A stretch of 64,000 bases of DNA from contig NZ_VFPA01000001.1 of assembly GCF_006716445.1 (NCBI RefSeq), positions 2,728,001-2,792,000 on the forward strand, written 5' to 3'. This document shows, one piece after another, positions 9,108 through 18,066 of this stretch. The notes beneath the pieces are model-generated. The model ran no database searches. It was given only the letters and a program-made list of their open reading frames with translations, and had not been told where the DNA came from. Every line of letters begins with the position of its first letter. Positions within the stretch are counted from its first letter, which is position 1. The translations under genes were made by a program, and so were the position numbers. The DNA is from Pseudonocardia kunmingensis. Its GTDB lineage: Bacteria; Actinomycetota; Actinomycetes; Mycobacteriales; Pseudonocardiaceae.

Positions 9108-9782
9108 GTGCGCGTACTGCTGGTCGAGGACGAGGTTCCACTCGCGGAGATGGTGCGGCGCGGGCTCGCCGCCGAGGGGCACTCGGTGCAGGTCGTGCAC
9201 GACGGCATCTCGGGTCTCGCCGCGGCCAGCACCGGTGAGCACGACGTCGTGGTGCTCGACATCATGCTGCCGGGCCTGTCCGGCTACCGGATCCTGCAGC
9301 GCCTGCGCGCGGCCGAGGTCTGGACGCCGGTGCTCATGCTCACGGCCAAGGACGGCGAGTACGACGAGGCCGACGCGTTCGACCTGGGCGCCGACGACTA
9401 CCTGGTCAAGCCGTTCTCGTTCGTCGTGCTGCTCGCCCGGCTGCGGGCGCTGCTGCGCCGTGCGGGCGAGGCCCGCCCCACCGTGCTGACCGTCGGCGAC
9501 CTCAGCCTCGACCCGGCCCGCCACCGCGTGCACCGCGGCGACGTCGAGATCACCCTGACGCCCCGCGAGTTCGGCGTGCTCGAGCACCTCATGCGCCACG
9601 CGGGCGAGGTCGTCACGAAGACCGACATCCTGCGCGCCGTGTGGGACGCCCACTACGAGGGCGAGGTCAACGTCGTCGAGGTGTACGTCGGCTACCTGCG
9701 TCGCAAGATCGACGCCCCGTTCGGCACCGCCAGCATCGAGACGCTGCGCGGGGTCGGCTACCGGATGGCCGAGCCGGGCTGA
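9108..9782 (+). CDS. OmpR/PhoB-family response regulator
   Basis: The 224-residue protein has a receiver domain (acidic pocket VEDE, phosphoacceptor Asp51 in VVVLDIMLPG, the Thr/Lys switch in LMLTAKDG and DDYLVKPF). A winged-helix DNA-binding domain follows (LTPREFGVLEHLMRHAGEVV, VYVGYLRRKIDAPFG, TLRGVGYRM). The probable partner is the histidine kinase at 9758-12331, but it lies on the opposite strand and the two 3' ends overlap by 25 bp. That is unusual, since cognate pairs are normally co-directional. The start codon is 2 bp after the amidohydrolase stop and has a -10 box at the right distance for a leaderless transcript. The target genes are unknown. Confidence 0.92.
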   Translation: MRVLLVEDEVPLAEMVRRGLAAEGHSVQVVHDGISGLAAASTGEHDVVVLDIMLPGLSGYRILQRLRAAEVWTPVLMLTAKDGEYDEADAFDLGADDYLVKPFSFVVLLARLRALLRRAGEARPTVLTVGDLSLDPARHRVHRGDVEITLTPREFGVLEHLMRHAGEVVTKTDILRAVWDAHYEGEVNVVEVYVGYLRRKIDAPFGTASIETLRGVGYRMAEPG

Positions 9783-12331
9783 GGCCGGGGCACGGGTGAG
9801 GTCCGGCGCTCGTCGTCGGGGCGGTGCTCGTCGTCGGGGCCGGGCTCGGCGGGCGGCACGGCCGGGACGCCGTAAGGGGCGGTGACCGGGTCGCGGCGGG
9901 CCTCGTCGTCGCGCACCGGGCGCTGCCCGCCGCCGCGCGGCCGGGGCGCGGGACCGGGGTGCCCGCCCGCCTGCACCCCGGATGCTCGGCCGTTCTCCGG
10001 CGCAGGGCGATCGCTGCCGGATCCGGACCCGTCCGGTGAACGCCGCTCCGCGTTCGCGGGCCGCGGAGATCCCGGCTCGGTGGCCGGGCGACCGTTCCCG
10101 GGCCGCGGAGACGCGAACCAGGGGGACGCGGGCCGCGGCGACCCGGACCACGGCGGCGCGGACCACCGGGTGACGGGCCGCGTGCCGCCGGGGCGGGGGG
10201 CGGGCGGCGCGGCGCCGGCGGGATCCGGCCGGGACGGAACGCCCCGCGGCGGCGTGCCCGGGGACGGCGTGCCCTGCGGTGGCGTGCCCTGCGGCGGCGT
10301 GCCCTGCGGCGCCTCGGCGCGGGGCGACGCGGGACGGGGCAACGGCAGGGGCCGTGTCGGCATGACGGGCCGAGGACGGCGAACGCGATCAGGACCGCGG
10401 CTCGGTCGCTCGGCTGCACGGCCGTCCCCGGACCGGGCGCCGCCGTCCGGAGCCCCCTCCGCACCCGGGCGGGTGGGCCGCGCGGGCTCGTCGCGGCCCG
10501 GCTCCCGGTCGCCTGCTGCCGGGGCGGAGCCCGGTGCGGGGTCCGCGGGGCCGGCCGGCCGGTCCTCGGCGGCGGGCGCCCCGGCGCGGTCGGACGCCTG
10601 CGAGGAGACCGGCGTCCCCGTCTGGCCCGGAGATCCCGGATCCGCGGCGGGTCGCGGCGTCCCCGCCCCGGCCGGGCCTGCGGCGGGACCGGACTTCCCC
10701 CCGGCGCCGGCGGTCGCGGGCGGAGCCGCGGCGGGCACCGGTTTCCCGGTGGGTGCCGGGGACGGCGCCGGCGCCCCCGGACCGGCCGGGCCCGGCGTCG
10801 CGGCGGACGGCGGACCCGCAGTGACGGGCCGCGTGGCCGGGGCCGGTCGGGTGGTGGCCGCCGGGCCGGCGGACGCAGCCGCCGGGGCGGGCGGCTCGTC
10901 CGGCTGCGGCTCGGGCGCGGCAGCGACCGGCAACCGGACCCGGAACAGCGCGCCACCGCCCGGGGCGTCGGTGACCTCGACCCGACCACCGTGCGCCGCC
11001 ACGACCTCGGCGACGATCGCCAGCCCGAGCCCGGAGCCGCCGTCGGCACGGGCGCGGGCGTCGTCGAGGCGGACGAACCGCTCGAAGACGCGGGCGCGGT
11101 CGGCGGGCGGCACGCCGGGACCGTCGTCGGAGACCTCGAGGACCGCGGCGTCGGCGTCCTGCCGGACGGTGACGAGGACGCGGGAGCGGGCGTGCCGGCG
11201 CGCGTTGTCGACCAGGTTGCGGACGACCCTGGCCAGCTGGCCGCGGTCGCCGACCACGCGCACCGGGACGGTGCGCACCTCGGCGACCACCTTCCCGTCG
11301 GCGGGCCGGCCGCGCTCGCCCTCGGCGACCTCGTCGAGGTCCACCTCCTCGCGGCGGGGCTGCAGCCCGCGCTCGTCGGCGCGGGCGAGCAGGATCAAGG
11401 CCTCGACGAGCTTGTTGAGCCGCGTGGTCTCGCCCCGCAGCGCGGTGATCGTGCTGCGGTCGACCGTGCCGCTCTGCATCAGCTCGAGGCCCGTGGCGAT
11501 CGTGGCGAGCGGGCTGCGCAGCTCGTGGCTGGCGTCGGCGACGAACCGCCGCTGCACCCCCTGCGCGTCCTGCAGCCGGGCGATCATCGCGTTCATCGTC
11601 TCGGCGAGCCTGCCCACCTCGTCGCGTGCGCGCGGCACCGGCACGCGCTGCCCCAGGTCCTTCTCCGTCATCTCCGCGACCTGCGCCCGGATCGCCTCCA
11701 CGGGGCGCAGCGCGCGGCCGGAGAACAGGTAGGTGGTGAGGCCGGCGACGACGATGAGCAGCGGGACGCCGCAGAGCAGGTAGAACAGCAGCGTGCCGGT
11801 CGTGTGGTCGACGACGGTCAGCGGCGCCGCGTACAGCACGACCACGTCGTTGCCTGCCGACTGGCCCGCGATCGCCACGAGCACGGTGTCCACCACGCTG
11901 CCGTCGACCTTGCGGACGGGAACGTCGGTCCGGACGACGGTCTCGCCGTCGTCGGGCCGGATGTCGGACATCGGGGTGCCGTCCCGGTAGCCACCCAACG
12001 GGTCCGTGCCCGCCTCGAGGGTCCGCTGCGGCGTGTCGCCGTACTCGACGACCACCTGCGCGAGGTCGTCGGACTCCCGGGTGAGGGCGCTCAGCGCCTC
12101 GCGCGCGTTCTCGTTGGCCTCGCCCTGCCAGTTCTGGTCGAGCCTGGTGGCGATCAGCCCGGCCTGCTGCTCGGCCTCCGCCTGCACCGACGCGCGCAAC
12201 GACTGCTGCACGAGCAGCAGCAGCGCGGCGCCCGCGACGAGCAGCGCGAGTGCGACCACGACGGCCGCGGACAACGCCGAGACGGCGCGCACGCCCATGC
12301 GCGCGCGCAGCCATCCCAGCGGCCGTGGCAT
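9758..12331 (-). CDS. Sensor histidine kinase with very long Pro-rich C-terminal tail
   Basis: Residues 17-42 and 181-204 are membrane helices, with an extracytoplasmic sensor region of about 140 residues between them. HAMP runs to about 255, the H-box is FVADASHELRSPLA (phosphorylated His269), the N-box NLVDNARRH is at 372-380, and G-boxes are SDDGPGVPP and GGSGLGLAIV. The kinase core ends near residue 470 (LFRVRLPVA). A further 387 residues, rich in Pro, Ala, Gly and Arg, follow in frame, including tandem TPPQG units. Related kinases usually stop right after the core. The tail overlaps the convergent response-regulator gene by 25 bp. A frameshift near residue 470 is an alternative, but no stop occurs before 9758. 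The start ATG has TACCCT 6 nt upstream. Confidence 0.85.
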   Translation of the reverse strand: MPRPLGWLRARMGVRAVSALSAAVVVALALLVAGAALLLLVQQSLRASVQAEAEQQAGLIATRLDQNWQGEANENAREALSALTRESDDLAQVVVEYGDTPQRTLEAGTDPLGGYRDGTPMSDIRPDDGETVVRTDVPVRKVDGSVVDTVLVAIAGQSAGNDVVVLYAAPLTVVDHTTGTLLFYLLCGVPLLIVVAGLTTYLFSGRALRPVEAIRAQVAEMTEKDLGQRVPVPRARDEVGRLAETMNAMIARLQDAQGVQRRFVADASHELRSPLATIATGLELMQSGTVDRSTITALRGETTRLNKLVEALILLARADERGLQPRREEVDLDEVAEGERGRPADGKVVAEVRTVPVRVVGDRGQLARVVRNLVDNARRHARSRVLVTVRQDADAAVLEVSDDGPGVPPADRARVFERFVRLDDARARADGGSGLGLAIVAEVVAAHGGRVEVTDAPGGGALFRVRLPVAAAPEPQPDEPPAPAAASAGPAATTRPAPATRPVTAGPPSAATPGPAGPGAPAPSPAPTGKPVPAAAPPATAGAGGKSGPAAGPAGAGTPRPAADPGSPGQTGTPVSSQASDRAGAPAAEDRPAGPADPAPGSAPAAGDREPGRDEPARPTRPGAEGAPDGGARSGDGRAAERPSRGPDRVRRPRPVMPTRPLPLPRPASPRAEAPQGTPPQGTPPQGTPSPGTPPRGVPSRPDPAGAAPPAPRPGGTRPVTRWSAPPWSGSPRPASPWFASPRPGNGRPATEPGSPRPANAERRSPDGSGSGSDRPAPENGRASGVQAGGHPGPAPRPRGGGQRPVRDDEARRDPVTAPYGVPAVPPAEPGPDDEHRPDDERRTSPVPRPQPGSAIR

Positions 12332-12337
12332 CCCCAC

Positions 12338-12343
12338 AGGGTA
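12338..12343 (-). promoter_or_regulatory. -10 box, leaderless type, for histidine kinase
   Basis: TACCCT on the minus strand sits 6 nt before the ATG at 12331; no ribosome site is seen. Confidence 0.45.
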
Positions 12344-12428
12344 GGCGAGCGAGCCTGTGCCCGCGCTGAGCACGATCAACGGCCTGCCAGCCGTCGTCGC
12401 CCCGACGGCGGCGAGCGCCGCGGGGAGG

Positions 12429-12444
12429 GTTAGCGGGCGTTAAC
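12429..12444. promoter_or_regulatory. Operator-like palindrome before TetR gene
   Basis: GTTAGCGGGCGTTAAC is a 16-bp inverted repeat 8 nt upstream of the -10 box (TAGGCT) of the TetR gene. It matches the accD1 palindrome at 5787-5802 in 13 of 16 positions, which suggests autoregulation and control of accD1 by the same protein. Confidence 0.6.
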
Positions 12445-12451
12445 CGATGGC

Positions 12452-12457
12452 TAGGCT
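12452..12457 (+). promoter_or_regulatory. -10 box, leaderless type, for TetR gene
   Basis: TAGGCT lies 6 nt before the ATG at 12464, directly after the operator-like palindrome. Confidence 0.5.
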
Positions 12458-12463
12458 GCGCCC

Positions 12464-13036
12464 ATGGCCACCCCTGCCGCACCCCCCGCCGGAAGCAGGC
12501 GGGAGCAGATCCTGGCGGTGGCCGCGCAGCTGTTCGCCCGGCGCGGGTTCCACGGGGTCAGCATCGCCGAGCTCGGTGCCGCCGTCGGCGTCAGCGGCCC
12601 GGCCCTCTACCGCCACTTCCCCGGCAAGGAGGCCCTGCTCGCGGAGATGCTCGTCGGGATCAGCGAGCACCTGCTCGCGGGCGGGCAGGCGCTCGCCGTG
12701 GCCACGACCGATCCGCACGAGCTGCTCACGTCACTGGTGGAGTTCCAGGCCGACTTCGCCCGCCGCGAGCCGGAGCTCATCGTCGTGCAGGACCGCGACC
12801 TCGCGAACCTCCCCGCGACCGAACGCCGGCAGGTGCGCCGCCTGCAGCGCACCTACGTCGAGATCTGGGTGCAGGCGCTGCGCCGGGCCCACCCCGGCCT
12901 GCCGGTGGACGCCGCCCGCACCGCGGCCCACGGCGCGTTCGGGCTGCTGAACTCGACGCCGCACGCCGGGCGCACCCCCGAGGCGGCGGCGCTCCTGCGC
13001 CGCATGGCGCTGGCCGCGCTGCGCGACCTGCCCTGA
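12464..13036 (+). CDS. TetR-family regulator, candidate repressor of accD1-accA1-fadE19
   Basis: The 190-residue protein has a TetR helix-turn-helix at residues 12-60 (REQILAVAAQLFARRGFHGV, IAELGAAVGVSGPALYRHFP) and a helical ligand domain. This N-terminal type, with GPALYRHFPGKEALL, is common in repressors of acyl-CoA pathways. The palindrome upstream of its own start also occurs before accD1, 6.6 kb away. In M. tuberculosis the leucine-catabolism genes are controlled by an adjacent TetR protein (Rv2506, BkaR); this gene could be the equivalent, but that rests on the shared operator, not on a search. The ligand is unknown. It is divergent from the histidine kinase. Confidence 0.85.
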   Translation: MATPAAPPAGSRREQILAVAAQLFARRGFHGVSIAELGAAVGVSGPALYRHFPGKEALLAEMLVGISEHLLAGGQALAVATTDPHELLTSLVEFQADFARREPELIVVQDRDLANLPATERRQVRRLQRTYVEIWVQALRRAHPGLPVDAARTAAHGAFGLLNSTPHAGRTPEAAALLRRMALAALRDLP

Positions 13037-13120
13037 CTCCGGCGGGCCACCGCCGCGCCCTGTGGAGAACCACAACTGCGCGGCGCCGAACACCCCATGG
13101 GCTCGGGCACCCCCTGTTCC

Positions 13121-13126
13121 TAGCGT
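13121..13126 (+). promoter_or_regulatory. -10 box, leaderless type, for lipoprotein hydrolase
   Basis: TAGCGT lies 7 nt before the GTG at 13134 and helps to choose that start over an in-frame ATG at 13062. Confidence 0.5.
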
Positions 13127-13133
13127 CGCTCCC

Positions 13134-14252
13134 GTGAGATCGACGTCCGTCCTCGTCGCGCTGCTCGCCGGCATCGCCGTAGCCGCGTGCTCCCTCCCGG
13201 TCCCCGACCCCTTCCCCCGTTCTGCGCTGCAGTCCGCACTCGACCGCCTGGTCGAGACGCGGGCTGCGTCAGCGGCCCTGCTGCGGATCGAGGAGGGGGA
13301 CCACGAGTGGGCGGCGAGCGCCGGCCCGCAGGAGCCCTCCTCGTCCGTCGCGGCCAACGCATCCGGCCGGTTCCGGATCGGCAGCGTGACGAAGACGTTC
13401 GTGGCCACCGTGGTCCTGCAGCTGGTCGACGAGGGCCGGCTCGCCCTGGACGACCCGATCGCCCGGCACCTTCCCGGCCTGGTGCCCGGCGGCGACGCCA
13501 TCACGGTCCGGCAGGTCCTCGACCACACCAGCGGCATCTACGACTACGCGCACGAACGCGACTGGTCCACGAACCGCTGGCGGGGCGAGGCCCGGTTCCG
13601 CACCTACCGGCCGCAGGAGCTGCTCGACGTGGCGTTCGCGACGCCGCCGTACTTCGCTCCGGGGCAGGGCTGGCACTACTCGAACACCAACTACGTCATC
13701 GCCGGTCTGCTCGTCGAGCGGCTCACCGGACAGCCCTACGGCGTGGCGATCACCGACCGGATCCTCCGGCCGCTCAAGCTGAACCACACCACCGTCCCCG
13801 GTTCCGACCCGCACCTGCCCGAGCCGCACGTGCGCGCCGTCGTCGAGGTCGACGGGGTGGGGATGGTCGACGTCACCGAGATGGACCCGTCGCTGGACTG
13901 GGCAGCGGGGGAGATGATCTCGACGACGAGCGACCTGAACCGCTTCCTCGCGGCCCTGCTCGGTGGTGAGCTGATCAGCGGAGGCGCGCTCGCCGCGATG
14001 CGCGACACGGTCGACACCGGCGGCCAGGGGTTCCGGTACGGGCTCGGGCTCCAGGAGTTCGACCTCCCGTGCGGCGTCACGGTCGTCGGGCACGGTGGCG
14101 AGCTGCTCGGGTACCTCACTTACGCCATGACCACGGATTCCGGGCGGCAGCTGACCCTCTCCTACAGCCCGCTCGAGCGCGGGGGGAGCACGACCGAGAC
14201 GGTCGTCGGTCTGTTCGCCACGGCCTTCTGCCCGCCGGCGCAGGGGAGCTGA
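13134..14252 (+). CDS. Lipoprotein serine hydrolase, beta-lactamase/DD-peptidase fold
   Basis: The 372-residue product begins with a short signal sequence ending in the lipobox VAAC (Cys21), so it should be anchored outside the membrane. Class C beta-lactamase/DD-carboxypeptidase motifs are present: SVTK (catalytic Ser and Lys, in FRIGSVTKTFVAT), YSN (in WHYSNTNYVIAG) and HGG (in VVGHGGELLGY). It could be a D-alanyl-D-alanine carboxypeptidase or an esterase of the same fold; the motifs do not separate these. The start is supported by a -10 box 7 nt upstream and by the fit of the signal peptide. A strong hairpin follows 15 nt after the stop. Confidence 0.88.
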   Translation: MRSTSVLVALLAGIAVAACSLPVPDPFPRSALQSALDRLVETRAASAALLRIEEGDHEWAASAGPQEPSSSVAANASGRFRIGSVTKTFVATVVLQLVDEGRLALDDPIARHLPGLVPGGDAITVRQVLDHTSGIYDYAHERDWSTNRWRGEARFRTYRPQELLDVAFATPPYFAPGQGWHYSNTNYVIAGLLVERLTGQPYGVAITDRILRPLKLNHTTVPGSDPHLPEPHVRAVVEVDGVGMVDVTEMDPSLDWAAGEMISTTSDLNRFLAALLGGELISGGALAAMRDTVDTGGQGFRYGLGLQEFDLPCGVTVVGHGGELLGYLTYAMTTDSGRQLTLSYSPLERGGSTTETVVGLFATAFCPPAQGS

Positions 14253-14267
14253 CGGCAGGTGGGAGGC

Positions 14268-14303
14268 GGCCGTCGACCGAGGAGGGGGTGTCGGTCGACG
14301 GCC
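14268..14303 (+). terminator. Hairpin terminator after lipoprotein hydrolase
   Basis: A perfect 13-bp stem (arm GGCCGTCGACCGA) with a 10-nt loop GGAGGGGGTG starts 15 nt after the stop codon. There is no T-run, as is usual in this GC range. The 320-bp gap 14253-14572 holds this hairpin, hairpin repeat A copy 2, and the promoter/operator of the pxp operon; I see no gene in it. Confidence 0.65.
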
Positions 14304-14408
14304 CTGACCGCGCACCGGTCCGGGCGGGCACACCCGGCGCCGGCGGTCTCCCACGCGGTCGCGCTCAGTGTCCGCCCGTCCCCCGCCCGTGTACAGCACA
14401 ACCTCCAG

Positions 14409-14461
14409 GCGACGAACGGCACTCTCGTCGGCACCTAGCCGACGAAAGTGCCGTTCGTCGG
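14409..14461. repeat. Hairpin repeat A, copy 2
   Basis: It has the same 53-bp structure as the copy at 4098: outer arm CGACGAACGGCAC, inner stem TCGTCGG/CCGACGA, loop CACCTAG. It lies between the lipoprotein gene and the NRAMP gene, both on the plus strand. Confidence 0.9.
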
Positions 14462-14494
14462 GGGTGGCGCGGAAAACTCGCGGAAAGTATTGCC

Positions 14495-14511
14495 GGATCG
14501 TTGAACGATCC
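14495..14511. promoter_or_regulatory. Operator-like palindrome of the NRAMP-pxp operon
   Basis: GGATCGTTGAACGATCC is a perfect 7-bp inverted repeat around TGA. It is immediately followed by a TACGCT -10 box (14513-14518), so a bound protein would block the promoter. The form resembles GntR-type operators; no GntR gene is in the window. Confidence 0.55.
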
Positions 14512-14572
14512 TTACGCTGCCTCCCACCGGCGCGTGCTGTGCCGCCGGTCACGTCCCGCCGGGAGGCAACTC

Positions 14573-15784
14573 ATGAGCGACGCGAAGGCGGTGGCCGCCG
14601 TCAGCTCGGCCACGAGCCGCGGTGCGGTGATCGGCGCGATGTTCCTGATGGCGACGAGCGCGATCGGTCCGGGCTTCATCACCCAGACCGCCACGTTCAC
14701 CGCGCAGCTCGGCGCGGCGTTCGCGTTCGCGATCGTGGCCTCGATCCTGGTGGACATCGCGGTCCAGCTGAACGTCTGGCGCGTGATCGGGGTGTCCGGC
14801 CGACGCGGTCACGAGCTGGGCAACGAGGTCGCGCGGGGCGTCGGATACGTCCTCGCCGGGCTCGTCGTGATCGGCGGGCTCGTCTTCAACATCGGCAACG
14901 TCGGCGGCACCGGGCTCGGCCTCGACGCCATGCTCGGCGTCGACGTCAAGATCGGCGGCGGCATCTCCGCGGCGATCGCCATCGCGATCTTCCTGAGCAA
15001 GCGGGCCGGCGTGGCGCTCGACCGCATCGTCGTGGTCCTCGGCGGGGTGATGATCATCTTGACGACGTACGTCGCGGTGGTCTCCGGGCCGCCGGTCGGC
15101 GAGGCACTGCGCAACGCCGTGCTCCCCGACACCGTGAGCTTCCTCGTCATCACCACGCTGATCGGCGGCACCGTCGGCGGCTACATCACCTACGCGGGGG
15201 CGCACCGGCTGCTCGACTCCGGCCTCACCGGCCCGGAGCACGCCCGGGGCATCGCCCGCAGCTCGGTGATCGGCATCCTGGTCACCGGCGTGATGCGGGT
15301 CGTGCTCTTCCTCGCCGTGCTCGGCGTGGTGGCGGGCGGGGTCACGTTGGCCTCGAACGACCCGGCCGGCAGCGCGTTCGAGGCCGCCGCCGGGCAGGTC
15401 GGCCTGCGGCTGTTCGGCATCATCCTGTGGGCCGCGAGCATCACCTCGGTGATCGGCGCCGCCTACACGTCGGTGTCGTTCCTGACCTCCCGGAACACCA
15501 GCGACCGGCGGCGCAACCTGCTCACCGTGGCGTTCATCGCGCTGTCGGCGGTGATCTACCTGGTGCTCGGGACGGCCCCGGCCACGCTGCTGGTGTTCGC
15601 CGGCGCGTTCAACGGGCTGATCCTGCCGATCGGCTTCACGGTGATCCTCTGGGTCGCGTGGCGGCGCCGCGACCTGCTCGGCGGCTACCGCTACCCGGCG
15701 TGGCTGCTCGGCATCGGCGTCCTCGCCTGGCTGCTCACCCTCTACATGGGCTACGCGTCCCTCACGGCGCTCGCGAAGCTGTGA
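14573..15784 (+). CDS. NRAMP-family transporter of the pxp operon (YcsG-like)
   Basis: The 403-residue protein has about 11 membrane helices. The first holds [16 protein letters not shown], the place of the metal-binding DPGN motif in true NRAMP metal carriers; here it reads GPGF, so the usual Asp and Asn ligands are absent. The matching second site in helix 6 is also altered. In Bacillus subtilis the related gene ycsG sits beside ycsF, ycsI, kipI and kipA, the same set as here. That context, plus the missing metal ligands, makes uptake of a non-metal substrate such as 5-oxoproline plausible. GGGAGG lies 7 nt before the ATG, and the stop overlaps or abuts the pxpA start. Confidence 0.85.
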   Translation: MSDAKAVAAVSSATSRGAVIGAMFLMATSAIGPGFITQTATFTAQLGAAFAFAIVASILVDIAVQLNVWRVIGVSGRRGHELGNEVARGVGYVLAGLVVIGGLVFNIGNVGGTGLGLDAMLGVDVKIGGGISAAIAIAIFLSKRAGVALDRIVVVLGGVMIILTTYVAVVSGPPVGEALRNAVLPDTVSFLVITTLIGGTVGGYITYAGAHRLLDSGLTGPEHARGIARSSVIGILVTGVMRVVLFLAVLGVVAGGVTLASNDPAGSAFEAAAGQVGLRLFGIILWAASITSVIGAAYTSVSFLTSRNTSDRRRNLLTVAFIALSAVIYLVLGTAPATLLVFAGAFNGLILPIGFTVILWVAWRRRDLLGGYRYPAWLLGIGVLAWLLTLYMGYASLTALAKL

Positions 15785-15786
15785 GC

Positions 15787-16572
15787 ATGCAGGGCATGCA
15801 CCCGAACACCATCGACCTCAACTCCGACGTCGGTGAGTCCTTCGGCCGCTGGGAGCTCGGTGACGACGCGGCGATGCTGGCCATCGTCACCTCCGCCAAC
15901 GTGGCGTGCGGCTTCCACGCGGGCGACCCCACGACTCTCCGGAGGACCTGCACCCTGGCCGCGCAACGAGGGGTCGCGGTCGGGGCGCAGGTCGGCTACC
16001 GCGACCTCGCCGGCTTCGGCCGGCGGTTCCTCGACGTGTCGCCGCAGGAGCTCGCCGACGACGTCCTCTACCAGATCGGGGCGCTCGAGGGGATGTGCCG
16101 TGCGGCGGGCACCCGCGTGCGGTACGTGAAGCCGCACGGCGCGCTCTACAACGCGATCGTGCACCACGAGGCGCAGGCCCAGGCGGTGGTCGCCGCCGTG
16201 CGGGCCTACGACCCCGCGCTGCCCGTGCTCGGCCTGCCGGGCTCGGAGTTCCTCGACGCCGCCGAGGCGGCGGGTCTGCGCACCGTCCGCGAGTTCTTCG
16301 TCGACCGCGGCTACACGCCGGACGCCACCCTGGTGCCGCGGTCGCAGCCGGGAGCCCTGCTGCACGACCCGGCCGAGGTCACGGCACGCGTCCTGCGGAT
16401 GGTCACCGAGGGCGTCGTCACCGCGGTCGACGGCAGCGACGTGCGGGTGCGGGCGGAGTCGGCGTGCGTGCACGGCGACTCCCCGGGCGCGGTCGCCATG
16501 GCCACCGCGGTGCGCGCCGGGCTGGACGCGGCCGGCGTCGGGCTGCGCGCGTTCGCGGAGGAGCCGGGGTGA
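15787..16572 (+). CDS. pxpA: 5-oxoprolinase subunit A (LamB/YcsF family)
   Basis: The 261-residue protein carries the family hallmarks [20 protein letters not shown] at the start, [13 protein letters not shown], and [14 protein letters not shown]. PxpA is one of three parts of the bacterial ATP-dependent 5-oxoprolinase that opens 5-oxoproline to glutamate. It lies between the NRAMP gene and pxpB. In-frame starts are a GTG at 15781 that overlaps the NRAMP stop, and ATGs at 15787 and 15796; I chose 15787, but the first would give tighter coupling. The GTG of pxpB overlaps its stop by 4 bases. Confidence 0.92.
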   Translation: MQGMHPNTIDLNSDVGESFGRWELGDDAAMLAIVTSANVACGFHAGDPTTLRRTCTLAAQRGVAVGAQVGYRDLAGFGRRFLDVSPQELADDVLYQIGALEGMCRAAGTRVRYVKPHGALYNAIVHHEAQAQAVVAAVRAYDPALPVLGLPGSEFLDAAEAAGLRTVREFFVDRGYTPDATLVPRSQPGALLHDPAEVTARVLRMVTEGVVTAVDGSDVRVRAESACVHGDSPGAVAMATAVRAGLDAAGVGLRAFAEEPG

Positions 16573-17174
16573 AGGTGCTCCCCTGCGGGGACGCCGGGCT
16601 GCTCGTCGAGGTCGACGGGCTGCCCGAGGTGCTCGCGCTCGCCGACGCCGTGCGCGCGGCGCCGCCGGACGGCGTCCTGGACGTCGTCGCGGCCGCCCGC
16701 ACCGTGCTGCTGTGCGTCCGCCCCGGCACGGACCTCGCCGCCGTGCGCCGCGCTGTCCTGGAGCTGGACGTGCAGCCGGGCGCGGCGCCGCCGGACGGGG
16801 AGCGGGTGGAGATCGGGGTCGTCTACGACGGGCCCGACCTGGAGGAGGTCGGCGAGCTCACCGGGCTCGGCGCCGACGGGGTCGTCGCGGCGCACACCGG
16901 CACGCCGTGGCGGGCCGCCTTCGGCGGGTTCGCACCGGGGTTCGCCTACCTGGTCGGCGGCGACCCGCGGCTGGAGGTCGCCCGCCGCTCGGAGTCGCGC
17001 ACCTCGGTGCCTGCAGGGTCGGTCGGGCTCGCCGGGGAGTTCAGCGGCATCTACCCGCGCTCGTCCCCCGGCGGCTGGCAGCTGATCGGGCGCACCGGGG
17101 CGGAGCTGTGGAACCTGGACCGGGGCGCGCTCCTGCAGCCGGGCTGCACGGTGGTCTTCCGGGAGATCCGGTGA
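16569..17174 (+). CDS. pxpB: 5-oxoprolinase subunit B (KipI-like)
   Basis: The 201-residue protein starts with the short N-terminal domain [13 protein letters not shown]. The cyclophilin-like C-terminal domain follows, with [39 protein letters not shown] and the typical [15 protein letters not shown]. It pairs with PxpC to form the catalytic complex acting with PxpA. It overlaps pxpA by 4 bases (GTGA), and pxpC starts 13 bp after its stop. In B. subtilis the homologue KipI was first known as an inhibitor of the sporulation kinase KinA, a role not expected in an organism of this kind. Confidence 0.93.
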   Translation: MKVLPCGDAGLLVEVDGLPEVLALADAVRAAPPDGVLDVVAAARTVLLCVRPGTDLAAVRRAVLELDVQPGAAPPDGERVEIGVVYDGPDLEEVGELTGLGADGVVAAHTGTPWRAAFGGFAPGFAYLVGGDPRLEVARRSESRTSVPAGSVGLAGEFSGIYPRSSPGGWQLIGRTGAELWNLDRGALLQPGCTVVFREIR

Positions 17175-17187
17175 CCGGGTCGCAGCC

Positions 17188-18066
17188 GTGAGCCGCGCGC
17201 TGGACGTGCTCGCGACCGGGGCGCTCGCCCTCGTCGAGGACCTCGGGCGGCCCGGGCTCGCCGCCACCGGGGTCGGGCGTTCGGGGGCGGCCGATCGCGC
17301 CGCGCTGCGGCTGGCCAACCGGCTCGTCGCCAACGACGAGGGCGCGGCGGGCATCGAGGTGGTGTTCGGCGGGCTCGCCGTGCGGGCCCGGGGCCGGCTC
17401 ACCGTGGCGCTCTCCGGCGCCCCGGCGCCCGCCGACGTCGACGGCACGCCCGTCGGCCACCACGCGGTGGTCCGCCTCCGCGACGGCCAGGTGCTGCGGC
17501 TGGGAACACCGCCGACCGGCCTGCGCACCTACCTCGCGGTACGTGGCGGCATCGCGGTGCCGCCGGTGCTCGGGTCGCGCAGCACCGACGTCCTCTCCGG
17601 GCTCGGGCCCGAGAAGCTCGCGCCCGGGACGGTGCTGCCGGTGGGGCCGGAGCCGGACGCGGTGCCGCTGCTCGACGTCGCCCCGGTGGCGGTCCCGCCC
17701 GACGGCGAGGTCGTGCTCCGCGCCGTCCCCGGCCCGCGGGCGGACTTCCTCACCGACCCCACCGCACCGGCCCGCACGACCTGGACCGCGTCCAGCCGCA
17801 GCGACCGGGTGGGCATGCGGCTGGAGGGCGCCTCCCTGGAACGGGCCGGGTCGCAGGAGCTGCCCAGCGAGGGGATCGTCCGCGGCGCGGTGCAGGTGCC
17901 ACCCGGCGGGGAGCCGGTGCTGTTCCTCGCCGACCACCCGGTGACGGGCGGCTACCCGGTGGTCGCCGTCGTCCTGGACGCCGACGTCGACCGCGTCGCC
18001 CAGGTGCGGCCCGGCCAGCGGGTGCGCTTCCGGTTCGTCGCCCCGCCCTGGAAGGAGAACGCGTGA
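17188..18066 (+). CDS. pxpC: 5-oxoprolinase subunit C (KipA-like)
   Basis: The 292-residue carboxyltransferase-domain (CT-C/D) protein shows [32 protein letters not shown] split over its start, then [19 protein letters not shown], and the later [12 protein letters not shown] and [15 protein letters not shown] blocks. It forms the PxpBC complex with the upstream gene. The GTG at 17188 is 13 bp after pxpB, and the stop overlaps the following DUF1445 gene by 4 bases (GTGA). The whole set is one operon with tightly coupled translation. Confidence 0.93.
   Translation: MSRALDVLATGALALVEDLGRPGLAATGVGRSGAADRAALRLANRLVANDEGAAGIEVVFGGLAVRARGRLTVALSGAPAPADVDGTPVGHHAVVRLRDGQVLRLGTPPTGLRTYLAVRGGIAVPPVLGSRSTDVLSGLGPEKLAPGTVLPVGPEPDAVPLLDVAPVAVPPDGEVVLRAVPGPRADFLTDPTAPARTTWTASSRSDRVGMRLEGASLERAGSQELPSEGIVRGAVQVPPGGEPVLFLADHPVTGGYPVVAVVLDADVDRVAQVRPGQRVRFRFVAPPWKENA

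Noticed and set aside
9882..11732. A 616-codon open frame on the plus strand opposite the histidine kinase
   Set aside because: Its product is Gly/Ala/Arg/Pro-rich with no domain; it is the antisense shadow of the kinase gene, as third-position GC keeps the opposite frames open.
14268..14303. The 13-bp hairpin as another repeat family
   Set aside because: I see no second copy in the window and its place 15 nt after a stop codon suits a simple terminator.
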